Shown piece by piece: positions 16,677-24,923 of a stretch of DNA of 64,000 bases. The stretch's first letter is position 1; each line of letters starts with the position of its first letter. Origin of the DNA: DATBLE01 sp046734335. GTDB taxonomy: Bacteria > Actinomycetota > Thermoleophilia > Gaiellales > Gaiellaceae. The position numbers were made by a program, and so were the translations under genes. The stretch lies in NCBI GenBank assembly GCA_046734335.1, contig JBKPRA010000018.1, positions 17,524-81,523 on the forward strand. Reading direction: 5' to 3'. The notes under the pieces are model-generated. The model was given only the letters and a program-made list of their open reading frames with translations, was not told the origin of the DNA and did no database searches.

Positions 16677-17243
16677 ATGGCCGAGGTCGTCTCCACCAAC
16701 CAGTTCAAGAACGGCATGCACATCGAGCTCGACGGAGAGCCCTGGCGCATCGTCGAGTTCCAGCACGTGAAGCCAGGCAAGGGCGGCGCGTTTGTCCGCA
16801 CGAAGCTGAAGGCCCTCGCCTCGGGCGCGGTCGTCGACCGCACCTTCCGGGCGGGCGAGAAGTTCCCGCGCGTCCACACCGAGGTCAAGAACGTCCAGTA
16901 CCTCTACGACGCTGGCGACGACGTCGTCTTCATGGACGAGGAGAACTACGAGCAGCTGCATCTCACGCGCGGCTCGGTGGAGGACGCGCTCGAGTTCCTC
17001 CAGCCGTCGAGCTCCGTGCAGCTGCTGATGGTCGACGGCAAGCCCGCAGGTGTCCAGATGCCGGCGTCCGTGGAGCTGGCGGTGACGGAGACCGAGCCCG
17101 GGATCCGCGGCGACACCGTCTCGAACGTGACGAAGGCCGCCACGCTCGAGACGGGCGCAGTCGTGCAGGTGCCGCTGTTCGTGAACGTCGGCGACCGCCT
17201 GAAGGTCGACCCGCGCGAGAAGCGGTACATCTCCCGGGCCTGA
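16677..17243 (+). CDS. efp: Translation elongation factor P
   Basis: A 188-residue EF-P that relieves ribosome stalling at polyproline. Three beta-barrel domains are complete, and the tip loop of domain I reads HVKPGKGGAF, with Lys at the position modified in many bacteria. No EpmA/EpmB or other modifier gene is nearby. ATG at 16677 is chosen because the protein then has standard length and TACACT (16662-16667) lies nine bases upstream. In Gram-positive genomes efp often precedes accB-accC-nusB, as here. Confidence 0.97.
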   Translation: MAEVVSTNQFKNGMHIELDGEPWRIVEFQHVKPGKGGAFVRTKLKALASGAVVDRTFRAGEKFPRVHTEVKNVQYLYDAGDDVVFMDEENYEQLHLTRGSVEDALEFLQPSSSVQLLMVDGKPAGVQMPASVELAVTETEPGIRGDTVSNVTKAATLETGAVVQVPLFVNVGDRLKVDPREKRYISRA

Positions 17244-17273
17244 GACCGAGCGAGCAGCGGTAGGCTCCCGTCC

Positions 17274-19091
17274 GTGCCGGCGCTCGTCGACACGACTATC
17301 CGGCTGCTCGGACAGGAGCCGCTCGCCGCGGTGCTACCGACGTCCGCGCAGCTCGATCTCGCCGAGATCCTCGACGGGGCCGGCTTCGCCTACCTCGAGG
17401 TTTCGGGCGGCGGCTGCTTCGAGTCGGCCGTCAAGCGAGGGGTCGAGAGCCCGTGGGAGCGGATCCGCGCGATCCGAGCGAGGACCACGACCCCCCTCGC
17501 GCTGGCGCTGCGCGGCCGCTTCCTCGTCGGCTCCAGGCCGGCCGGCGGCGACTTCGTCCGACGCTTCGTCGCCTCGGCGGCCGAGAGCGGGATCGACGTC
17601 TTCCGTCTGCACGATCCCCTCAACGATGTCTCCAACCTCCGCGAGGCGAGCGAGGCGATCACCGCCGCGGAGCGCGAGTTCGACGCCGGCCTGGTCTACA
17701 GCCCAGGTCCCTCCGGCGAGACCGGTGCGCTCGTCGCCCAGGCGCAGCGGCTTCCCGAGCTGGGCGCCGCCCGCATCCTGATCCACGACCCGTCCGGGTC
17801 GCTCGAGCCGCACCGCGTCCGAGAGCTGGTCGAGGCGATCCGCGAGGCGAGCAACCTCCCGGTCGGGTTCTACTGCCAGGGCGCGGGGGGCGGTGCGCTG
17901 GCCGCCGCGATCGAGGCCGCCCGCGCCGGGGTCGACCTGCTCGCCTGCACCGTGTACCCCGTCGCCCTCGTCCTCCACCGCGCTTCCGGTGAGGCGCTGG
18001 CGAGCGTCCTGGGCGGCCTCGGCCTCCAGACTGGAGTCTCCCCGGACCCCCTCTGGCGGGCATCAGACCTTGTCGACGAGCACATCAGCGACCAGCCGGT
18101 CGCGCCGCTCGCGCCGCGCATCGCCACGAGGGCCGCCGAGCACAGCCTTCCGGCCGGGCTGATCGCGGCGATCGACCTCCACCTCCGGACGCAGGGCGCC
18201 GGCGACCGGCTCGACGAGGTGATCGCCGAGCTGGAGACGATCCGCGCCGAGGTCGGATCGCCGCCGCTCGCCGCGCCGATCGGCCAGGTGCTGGCCTCGC
18301 AGGCGCTCCTGCACGTGCTCGCGGCCGAGCGCTACCAGACGGTCGTCGACGAGCTACGGGCGCTGGTCCAGGGCCGTTACGGCTCGCCCCCTGCAGCGAT
18401 CTCGCCGGCCGTCGACCGGGCGGTCTCGCTGCTCTCGGACGGGGCGCCGGCGGAGGAAGCGCCCGACCTGGACGAGCTCCGCAAGCGCCACAGGGGTCTC
18501 GCCGCCAGCGAAGAGGAGCTGCTGCTGCTCGCACTCTTCGGGGACGACGCCGAGCCGCTCCTGCACACGATCCGCGGCCGCGGCACCCAGGAGTCGCTGG
18601 AGGGCGTCGGGGTCGACGCGACCCGCGCCGAGCGGATCCGCGAGATCGTCCGCATCGTCCAGGACTCCGGCGTCGGTGAGGTGACGATCGAGGACGCCGG
18701 CCTCCGCGTCACCGTCCGAAGGACGCCCGAGGCAGGAGAAGGCGTGGTCGCCGCATCCGCGCCGCCGGCTCCGGCCCCCGAGGAGGAGACAACCGCGGCC
18801 GCCCCGCCCGCGCCGCCGATCGATCCCGGCGTCATTCGAATCGAGGCCCCGATGGTCGGCACCTTCTACCGCGCTTCCTCGCCCGGCGCGCCGCCGTTCG
18901 TCGAGGAGGGCGACGCCGTCGGCCAGGGGCAGACCCTCTGCATCCTCGAGGCGATGAAGCTGATGAACGAGGTGAAGGCCGAGCAGGAAGGCGTCGTCAC
19001 GCGGATCCACCCCGAGAACGGCCAGCCGGTGGAGTACGGCCAGCTCCTGTTCGAGCTCGAGCCCGTCAACGGCCGCCCAGTCGGCCTGTAG
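17274..19091 (+). CDS. AccB biotin carrier protein fused to a degenerate carboxyltransferase domain
   Basis: A 605-residue protein. Residues 455-605 are a whole AccB: an N-terminal helix/strand (IREIVRIVQDSGVGEVTIED), a Pro/Ala/Glu linker and a biotinyl domain with EAMKLMNE, biotinyl-Lys at 562. Residues 1-about 400 align with the PycB/OadA carboxyltransferase barrel and its following helical domain (DTTIR, WERIRAIR, DVFRLHDPLNDVSNL). All four metal ligands of that site appear lost: Asp to Leu11, the carbamylated Lys to His171, and the two His to Tyr200 and Gln202. The barrel is therefore probably inactive. GTG start with TAGGCT at 17261-17266; accC follows after 11 bases. Confidence 0.85.
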   Translation: MPALVDTTIRLLGQEPLAAVLPTSAQLDLAEILDGAGFAYLEVSGGGCFESAVKRGVESPWERIRAIRARTTTPLALALRGRFLVGSRPAGGDFVRRFVASAAESGIDVFRLHDPLNDVSNLREASEAITAAEREFDAGLVYSPGPSGETGALVAQAQRLPELGAARILIHDPSGSLEPHRVRELVEAIREASNLPVGFYCQGAGGGALAAAIEAARAGVDLLACTVYPVALVLHRASGEALASVLGGLGLQTGVSPDPLWRASDLVDEHISDQPVAPLAPRIATRAAEHSLPAGLIAAIDLHLRTQGAGDRLDEVIAELETIRAEVGSPPLAAPIGQVLASQALLHVLAAERYQTVVDELRALVQGRYGSPPAAISPAVDRAVSLLSDGAPAEEAPDLDELRKRHRGLAASEEELLLLALFGDDAEPLLHTIRGRGTQESLEGVGVDATRAERIREIVRIVQDSGVGEVTIEDAGLRVTVRRTPEAGEGVVAASAPPAPAPEEETTAAAPPAPPIDPGVIRIEAPMVGTFYRASSPGAPPFVEEGDAVGQGQTLCILEAMKLMNEVKAEQEGVVTRIHPENGQPVEYGQLLFELEPVNGRPVGL

Positions 19092-19102
19092 GTGCCGTAG
19101 CG

Positions 19103-20446
19103 GTGTTCACGCGGGTCCTGGTCGCGAACCGCGGCGAGATCGCCGTCCGCGTCATCCGGGCGCTGCGCGAGCTCGGGATCGAGGCGGTCGCGATCTACTC
19201 CACCGCCGACGCCGACGAGCTGCACGTCCGGCTCGCCGACCGCGCGGTGTGCGTCGGTCCGCCGTCCCCTGCGGAGAGCTATCTGAATATCCCGTCGGTG
19301 GTCGCGGCGGCGGAGACGACCGGGTGCCAGGCAGTCCATCCCGGCTATGGGTTCCTGTCGGAGCGGCCGGAGTTCGTCCGTGCCTGCGCGGACAACGACC
19401 TCGTCTTCGTCGGCCCCGACGCGGAGGTGATGGCGCGGATGGGCGACAAGGTGCAGGCCAAGATCGCCATGCGCGAGGCGGGAGTGCCAGTCGTCCCGGG
19501 CACCGAGGGGGCGACCACGCTCGCCCAGGCCCGCGAGCTGGCGCCAGAGATCGGCTTTCCGCTGCTGCTCAAGGCGGCGGCCGGAGGCGGGGGGCGGGGC
19601 ATGCGCCTCGTCGCCTCCCGCGAGGAGCTCGACGGCGCGTTCGCGACCGCCTCGGCCGAGGCGGACGCGGCGTTCGGCGACGGCAGCCTCTACGTCGAGA
19701 AGGCGCTCGTTCCAGCGCGGCACGTGGAGATCCAGGTGCTCGCGGACGCCGACGGCGGCGTCCTCACGCTCGGAGAGCGCGAGTGCTCGATCCAACGTCG
19801 CCACCAGAAACTGATCGAAGAGTCGCCCTCGTCCGCCCTGACGGCCGAGCTGCGCGAGGAGATGGAGGCCGCCGCCGAGCGGGCCTGCCGGGAAACCGGT
19901 TACACGAACGCGGGCACGCTCGAGTTCCTGCTCGGCCCTGACCGTGCCTTCTACTTCATCGAGCTCAACGCCCGCCTGCAGGTCGAGCACCCCGTGACCG
20001 AGCTGGTCACCGGCGTCGACATCGTCCGGGAGCAGCTGCGGATCGCTGCGGGCGAGCAGCTGGCGACCACCGGCCGTGCCCCCCGCTCGGGGCACGCGAT
20101 CGAGATCCGCATCAACGCGGAGGACCCGAAGCGCGGCTTCACACCCTCGCCCGGCCGCATCGAGCGGCTGCGCGCGCCGAGCGGCCCGGGCGTCCGCCTG
20201 GACACGCACGTCGAATCGGGCGCCACCATTCCGCCCCACTACGACTCGCTGATCGCCAAGCTGGTCGTCTGGGACTCCGACCGGCCGGCCGCGATCGCCC
20301 GCGGCCTGCGAGCGCTCGGCGAGCTGGAGGTCGAGGGCATCGCCACCACGCGCGACTTCGCCCGCGACGTCCTGCGGAGCGAAGCGTTCACGAGCGGCGA
20401 GTACACGACCTCCTACGTCGACGATCTCGGAGCCGGAGCCCAGTGA
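19103..20446 (+). CDS. accC: Biotin carboxylase
   Basis: A 447-residue ATP-grasp enzyme that carboxylates biotin on the carrier protein. The N-terminal RVLVANRGEIAVRVIRA, HPGYGFLSE, the Gly-rich loop KAAAGGGGRGMR, the EMNARLQVEH-type motif (here ELNARLQVEHPVTE) and HAIEIRINAED are all present. It sits 11 bases after the carrier protein, so the two form one biotin carboxylase/carrier unit. The partner carboxyltransferase subunits are not in the window, so the acyl-CoA substrate is open. Confidence 0.95.
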   Translation: MFTRVLVANRGEIAVRVIRALRELGIEAVAIYSTADADELHVRLADRAVCVGPPSPAESYLNIPSVVAAAETTGCQAVHPGYGFLSERPEFVRACADNDLVFVGPDAEVMARMGDKVQAKIAMREAGVPVVPGTEGATTLAQARELAPEIGFPLLLKAAAGGGGRGMRLVASREELDGAFATASAEADAAFGDGSLYVEKALVPARHVEIQVLADADGGVLTLGERECSIQRRHQKLIEESPSSALTAELREEMEAAAERACRETGYTNAGTLEFLLGPDRAFYFIELNARLQVEHPVTELVTGVDIVREQLRIAAGEQLATTGRAPRSGHAIEIRINAEDPKRGFTPSPGRIERLRAPSGPGVRLDTHVESGATIPPHYDSLIAKLVVWDSDRPAAIARGLRALGELEVEGIATTRDFARDVLRSEAFTSGEYTTSYVDDLGAGAQ

Positions 20447-20820
20447 CGCTCTCCCGCCGCGCGGCGCGCCGGACGGCGCTCTTTCTCCTGTACCAGTGGG
20501 ACCTCACCGGCCAGCCGATCGGCACGAACTACGACGGCGAGATCGACGACTTCGCCCGCGACCTGGCCGAATCGGTCGCGGCGCAGGCGGACGAGCTCGA
20601 CGCTCGGATCTCGGCCGTCTCCGGCGACTGGCCGGCGGGCCAGCTCGGCACACTCGAGCGGAACGTCCTGCGGATCGGCATCCACGAGCTCGATGAAGGT
20701 ACGGTCCCGCTGGAAGTGGTGATGGACGAGGCGGTGACCCTGGCGAAGCGGTATTCGTCCGAAGATGCGGGCAGGCTCGTCAACGGGATCCTCGGCGCCA
20801 TATCGCGGGAGGCCGCATGA
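20443..20820 (+). CDS. nusB: Transcription antitermination factor NusB
   Basis: A 125-residue all-helical protein that binds boxA RNA together with NusE in rRNA antitermination. Characteristic segments are RRAARRTALFLLYQWD at the N-terminus, LGTLERNVLRIGIHEL in the middle and DEAVTLAKRYSSEDAGRLVNGILG at the end. GTGA overlap with accC and ATGA overlap with the next gene place it in the middle of a tightly coupled operon. Confidence 0.94.
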   Translation: MTLSRRAARRTALFLLYQWDLTGQPIGTNYDGEIDDFARDLAESVAAQADELDARISAVSGDWPAGQLGTLERNVLRIGIHELDEGTVPLEVVMDEAVTLAKRYSSEDAGRLVNGILGAISREAA

Positions 20821-20984
20821 CGCTGCAGGAGAAGGTCGACCGGCTCGAGCAGCTGCGCCGGCAGCTGGAGGGCTGCGAGTCGCTCGAGGACGCCGTCGAC
20901 CTACTGGCCGAGTTCGATACGGCGGCCAAGGAACTGATCGAGGCGATCGACCAGGCGAAGCGCGAAGCCGATGCACAGCCCTGA
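20817..20984 (+). CDS. xseB: Putative exodeoxyribonuclease VII small subunit
   Basis: A 55-residue, mostly helical and charged protein (LQEKVDRLEQLRRQLEGCE, then SLEDAVDLLAEFDTAAKELI) that resembles XseB, the small subunit stabilising exonuclease VII. Sequence support alone is modest because the protein is short. Position is the stronger argument: in Bacillus-type genomes xseB lies between nusB and ispA, as here. No xseA is present in the window. ATG overlaps the nusB stop and its end overlaps the next gene by 14 bases. Confidence 0.6.
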   Translation: MTLQEKVDRLEQLRRQLEGCESLEDAVDLLAEFDTAAKELIEAIDQAKREADAQP

Positions 20985-21741
20985 CGAGCTGAAAGAGCTG
21001 GTCGAGGAGGCCCTCGAGGAGCTCCAGCTCTGGCCGGCGCTGGGCGGCCAGCAGGAGTCCGCCCGCTACGCGCTCGAGATGGGCGGCAAGCGCATCCGCC
21101 CGGTGATCTCGCTCGCGGTCGGCGAGGCGCTCGAGGCCGAACCCGAGCAGGCGATGCCGGCAGCGCTCGCGATCGAGCTCGTGCACAACTTCTCCCTCGT
21201 CCACGACGACCTTCCTTCGTTGGACGACGACTCGGAGCGGCGCGGCAAGCCCAGCGTCTGGGCGGCCTTCGGCGAGGGCAAGGCACTGCTGGCCGGGGAC
21301 GCGCTGCTCGCCGAGGCGTTCAGGCTCGCCTGCTCGTATCCGACCACCGACGTCGCGCGAGAGCTCGCCGAGGCGACCCTCGGGATGATCGGGGGCCAGT
21401 ACCTCGACACGATGGAGCCGGGCGCCGACCTGGAGACCGTGCACCGCCTGAAGACCGGCTGCCTCTTCTATGGGTCGGTCACCCTCGGGCTCTGGGCGGC
21501 CGGCCTGCCGCGCGAGGAGCAGGGGGCCTGGCGGGACTTCGCGGACGAGCTCGGGATGCTCTTCCAGGTCGTGGACGACATCCTCGACGAGGACGGCTAC
21601 GTGCTCGCGGAAGGGGTGGAGGCGGCTCGGATGCGCGCGAACCGCGCCGCCGAGCGGGCCCTCGCGCTCCTGCTCGAGGTTCCTGCCGATACCGCGGTGC
21701 TGGCCGAAATCGTCAACGGGCTCGCCGTCAGAACCGCCTAG
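20971..21741 (+). CDS. ispA: Polyprenyl (farnesyl/geranylgeranyl) diphosphate synthase
   Basis: A 256-residue trans-prenyltransferase, short for its family (about 290-300 is usual). First Asp-rich motif DDLPSLDDD at residues 79-87, preceded by HNFSLVH, and second motif VVDDILDEDG near residue 200, where the usual text after the motif (GD/LGKP) is shortened. GGKRIRP provides the pyrophosphate-binding Lys/Arg. Chain length cannot be fixed from sequence. Gene order nusB-xseB-ispA-tlyA-nadK-recN is conserved in many Gram-positives. Confidence 0.88.
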   Translation: MHSPDELKELVEEALEELQLWPALGGQQESARYALEMGGKRIRPVISLAVGEALEAEPEQAMPAALAIELVHNFSLVHDDLPSLDDDSERRGKPSVWAAFGEGKALLAGDALLAEAFRLACSYPTTDVARELAEATLGMIGGQYLDTMEPGADLETVHRLKTGCLFYGSVTLGLWAAGLPREEQGAWRDFADELGMLFQVVDDILDEDGYVLAEGVEAARMRANRAAERALALLLEVPADTAVLAEIVNGLAVRTA

Positions 21742-21750
21742 CGCCGGCAG

Positions 21751-22515
21751 ATGAAGAAGCGCCTGGACGTCCTTCTCGTCGAGCGCGGGCTCGCGGAGTC
21801 GCGCACGCAAGCGCAGGCGCTGATCCTCGCCGGGCTCGTCCCCGGGCATTCGAAGGCGGGTGAGCAGATCGACGAGGCTGCGGAGCTCGCCGTCGAGCGC
21901 GGGCCCAGGTTCGTCTCCCGGGGAGGCGAGAAGCTCGAGCACGCGCTCGACGCTCTCGGCGTCGATCCGGCAGGGCGAAACTGCCTCGACGTGGGCGCGT
22001 CGACGGGCGGCTTCACCGATGTGCTCCTCCAGCGCGGTGCCGCCCGCGTGATCGCGCTCGACGTCGGTTACGGGCAACTGCATCCGCGTCTCCGAGACGA
22101 CCCCCGCGTGACCGTGATGGAGCGCGTGAATGCCCGCGGGCTGACCGAGCTGCCCTACGCGCCCGAGCTCGTGGTGTGCGACGTGTCGTTCATCTCGGTC
22201 ACGAAGGCGCTCCCGCGCGCGCTGCAGCTCGCCGCTCAGGGCTGGGACGCGGTGGTGCTGGTCAAGCCCCAGTTCGAAGCCGGCCGAGACGAAGTGGGCA
22301 AGGGCGGCGTCGTCACCTCGCGCGAGACGCGAACGAGAGTGGCACGAGAGGTCGCAGCGGCGGCCCTCGGCTGGGATGCGGAGGTCGCGGGCGTCGTAGA
22401 CTCGGGCTTACCCGGACCGAAGGGAAACCGTGAGCTCTTCCTCCATCTCCGACACCGACCGGGAGCCCGCCTCGACGCCGACCTCGACAGCTGGATCGAT
22501 GACGCCGTCGGCTGA
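21751..22515 (+). CDS. tlyA: TlyA-family rRNA (cytidine-2'-O)-methyltransferase
   Basis: A 254-residue protein with an N-terminal S4 RNA-binding domain (1-60, KKRLDVLLVERGLAESRTQA) and an FtsJ/RrmJ-like SAM methyltransferase domain (LDVGASTGGFTDVLL, CDVSFISV, VLVKPQFEAG). TlyA methylates 16S and 23S rRNA and controls capreomycin susceptibility in mycobacteria; older literature calls it a hemolysin. Its end overlaps nadK by 17 bases. Confidence 0.93.
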   Translation: MKKRLDVLLVERGLAESRTQAQALILAGLVPGHSKAGEQIDEAAELAVERGPRFVSRGGEKLEHALDALGVDPAGRNCLDVGASTGGFTDVLLQRGAARVIALDVGYGQLHPRLRDDPRVTVMERVNARGLTELPYAPELVVCDVSFISVTKALPRALQLAAQGWDAVVLVKPQFEAGRDEVGKGGVVTSRETRTRVAREVAAAALGWDAEVAGVVDSGLPGPKGNRELFLHLRHRPGARLDADLDSWIDDAVG

Positions 22516-23293
22516 GCCGGTCCGGACGATCGCCGTCGTCAGTCACGGCGATCCCGACGTCGTCGCCGGCGCGAGGTCGCGCCTGCAGGCGATCTGCGAG
22601 AGCGCCGGCATCGAGATCGTCGATCGTGACGACGTCGACCTCGCCGTGGTCCTCGGCGGTGATGGGACGACCTTGCGTGCGCTGCACCGCTTCCTGGGTA
22701 CGCCCGTGCCGGTGCTGGGAGTCAACTTCGGCCGGGTCGGCTTCCTGTCGGCGATGGGCCGCGACGCGATGGAGGGCGGCCTCGCCCGCGCGTTCGCCGG
22801 CGAGCGTCGCGTCGTCGAGCTGCCGACCCTCGAGGTGAACGTCGCGGGAGTCGCGGCCGTGGCCGTCAACGACGTCGTCTGCGCGACCTCTGCGATCGGC
22901 CGGATGATGGAGTTCGCGTGGTCGGTAGGCGGCGAGGATCTCGGCGTCCAGCCGTGCGACGGCGTCATCTGCGCCAGCTCGACCGGATCGACCGCGTACA
23001 ACCTCTCGAGCGGCGGCCCCGTGCTCGTGTGGGGGCTCGACGCAATGGCGGTCACGTTCGTCTCGCCGCACTCGCTGCACGCCCGCCCACTGGTCGTCCC
23101 GCGCGGGCTCGAGCTGCGGGTGCGGAACGAGACACGGACGACGGACGCGAAGGTGATCGTCGACGGCATGCCGGTTGCCGAGCTCGGGGAAGGAAAGGAA
23201 GCGACGGTACAGCTCGGTGGGCGGCGCGCACTGCTGGCGCTGCTGCCCGAGATGACCTTCTTCCATCGCTACCGAGAGACCTTTGCTTCGTAG
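22499..23293 (+). CDS. nadK: NAD kinase
   Basis: A 264-residue NAD kinase that makes NADP. The diagnostic LGGDGTTLRALH loop, GVNFGRVGFLS, NDVV and the SSTGSTAYNLSSGGP segment are present. ATG at 22499 is chosen over further-upstream starts because the protein then opens right before the first beta strand (TIAVVSHGD) and the overlap with tlyA stays at 17 bases. Its end overlaps recN by 11 bases. Confidence 0.95.
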   Translation: MTPSAEPVRTIAVVSHGDPDVVAGARSRLQAICESAGIEIVDRDDVDLAVVLGGDGTTLRALHRFLGTPVPVLGVNFGRVGFLSAMGRDAMEGGLARAFAGERRVVELPTLEVNVAGVAAVAVNDVVCATSAIGRMMEFAWSVGGEDLGVQPCDGVICASSTGSTAYNLSSGGPVLVWGLDAMAVTFVSPHSLHARPLVVPRGLELRVRNETRTTDAKVIVDGMPVAELGEGKEATVQLGGRRALLALLPEMTFFHRYRETFAS

Positions 23294-24923
23294 CCTCCGG
23301 ATCGAGAATCTCGTCCTGATCCGCCGCGCGGACCTGCCGTTTGCGCCCGGGTTGAACGTCATCACCGGCGAGACCGGCGCCGGCAAGACCATCCTCGCGC
23401 AGGCGATCGGCCTGTTGCTCGGCGCCAAGGGCGACGCGGCGCAGGTCGGAGCAGGCGGGGCCGAGTCCTACGTCGAGGCCGAGTTCGACCTTCCGGAGGG
23501 GCTGCTCGAGGAGGAGCTCTTTGCACCGCTCCGCGAGCTGCGGCCGGACGACGAGGAGGGCGTCGTGCTCGCGCGGCGGATCTCCGGGGAGGGAAGGACG
23601 CGTGCATACGCGTGGGGGCGCAGCGCAGCGCGAGAGGACGTCGCGGCGCTCGGCGAGCGGCTGCTGGCGATGTCCGGCCAGTTCGAGCAGCGCCGGCTCG
23701 CCCGTCCGGCCTACCAGCTGTCTGTCCTCGACGCGTTCTGCGGCGAGGAGCAGCTGAGCCGGCGTGCCGGAGCCCGGACGGCCTGGCGCGAGCTCGGCGC
23801 GGCCAGGCGGCGGCTGGAGGAGCTGACCCGCGGCGCGGCTGCCTCGGAGGCCCGTCTCGCCGAGCTGCGGGCGCTGGTCGAGGACACGGACGGGCTCGAG
23901 CCGGGCCAGGAGGATGCCCTCCGCGAGGAGCGCGAGCGCCTACGGCACCTGACCGAGCTACTGGAAGGAACCGCGACCGCCGCGGAGGCGCTCGACCCGG
24001 AGGAGGGCGAGGGGGCGGCCGGGCTCACCGCTGTCGCCGAGCGGGCACTCGCTCCCGTCGAACGCCTCGCCCCGGAGCTCCAGAAGGCGGCCGACGAGCT
24101 TCGGGATGCCGAGCTGCGCCTGCGCGAGGCGGCCAGCGCGCTGCGTTCCTTCCTGTCGGTGCTGGAGGCAGACCCGGGCCGGCTGGAGGAGGTCGAGTCG
24201 CAGCTCGAACGAATCGCCGACGCGCGACGGCGCTTCCGGTGCGAGTCGCTTGACGAGCTGCTCGCCCGCGCTGCCGAGGCGAGGAGCGAGCTCGAGGCGC
24301 GCGACCTGGGCGCGGATCCGGTCGCAGCCGCCGAGGAGGCGGTCGAGCGAGGCGAGGTGCGCGCGCGCGAACTCGCGCGCGAGCTGCACGACGCACGCGC
24401 GGCGGCGGCGGGACGGTTCGCGGTGGCCGTTGCGGGGGAGCTCCAGGGGATGGGGATGGGCGACGGCGAGTTCACCGTCGAGCTGAGAGAGCGCGAGCCG
24501 GGTGCGACGGGAAGCGACGACGCGGTGTTCTTGATCAGGCCGAACGCCGGGCTGCCGTTCGGTCCGGTGGCGGAGACCGCGTCCGGCGGCGAGCTCTCCC
24601 GCGTTGCTCTTGCGATTGCCGCGGTCGGCGGCGGCGAGACGATGGTCTTCGACGAGATCGACGCCGGCATCGGCGGCACGACCGCCCACGGCGTGGCGGA
24701 GACGCTGTCACGGCTCGCCGGCCGTGCGCAGGTGATCACGATCACCCACCTGCCGCAGATCGCGAGCCGGGCCGACCGGCACTTCAGGGTCGAGAAGGTC
24801 CCGGGCGACCCGACGCACACGAGGATCGAGGAGCTCGGCCCGGACGAGCGGAGGAACGAGCTCGAGCGGATGCTCGGCGGGCGCGAGTTCCTGGCGACCG
24901 TGGCGGAGGACGAGCGTGGCTAG
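23283..24923 (+). CDS. recN: DNA repair protein RecN
   Basis: A 546-residue SMC-like ATPase acting in double-strand break repair. Walker A GETGAGKT at residues 29-36, a long coiled-coil middle region rich in Glu/Arg/Ala (about 150-390), then the ABC signature ASGGELSRVALAIA and Walker B MVFDEIDAGIGG followed by ITHLPQIA. TTG start (LLRSLRIENLVL) is the only one that gives the full first strand. It overlaps steA by eight bases. I see no LexA box before it; it is internal in an operon. Confidence 0.96.
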   Translation: MLRSLRIENLVLIRRADLPFAPGLNVITGETGAGKTILAQAIGLLLGAKGDAAQVGAGGAESYVEAEFDLPEGLLEEELFAPLRELRPDDEEGVVLARRISGEGRTRAYAWGRSAAREDVAALGERLLAMSGQFEQRRLARPAYQLSVLDAFCGEEQLSRRAGARTAWRELGAARRRLEELTRGAAASEARLAELRALVEDTDGLEPGQEDALREERERLRHLTELLEGTATAAEALDPEEGEGAAGLTAVAERALAPVERLAPELQKAADELRDAELRLREAASALRSFLSVLEADPGRLEEVESQLERIADARRRFRCESLDELLARAAEARSELEARDLGADPVAAAEEAVERGEVRARELARELHDARAAAAGRFAVAVAGELQGMGMGDGEFTVELREREPGATGSDDAVFLIRPNAGLPFGPVAETASGGELSRVALAIAAVGGGETMVFDEIDAGIGGTTAHGVAETLSRLAGRAQVITITHLPQIASRADRHFRVEKVPGDPTHTRIEELGPDERRNELERMLGGREFLATVAEDERG

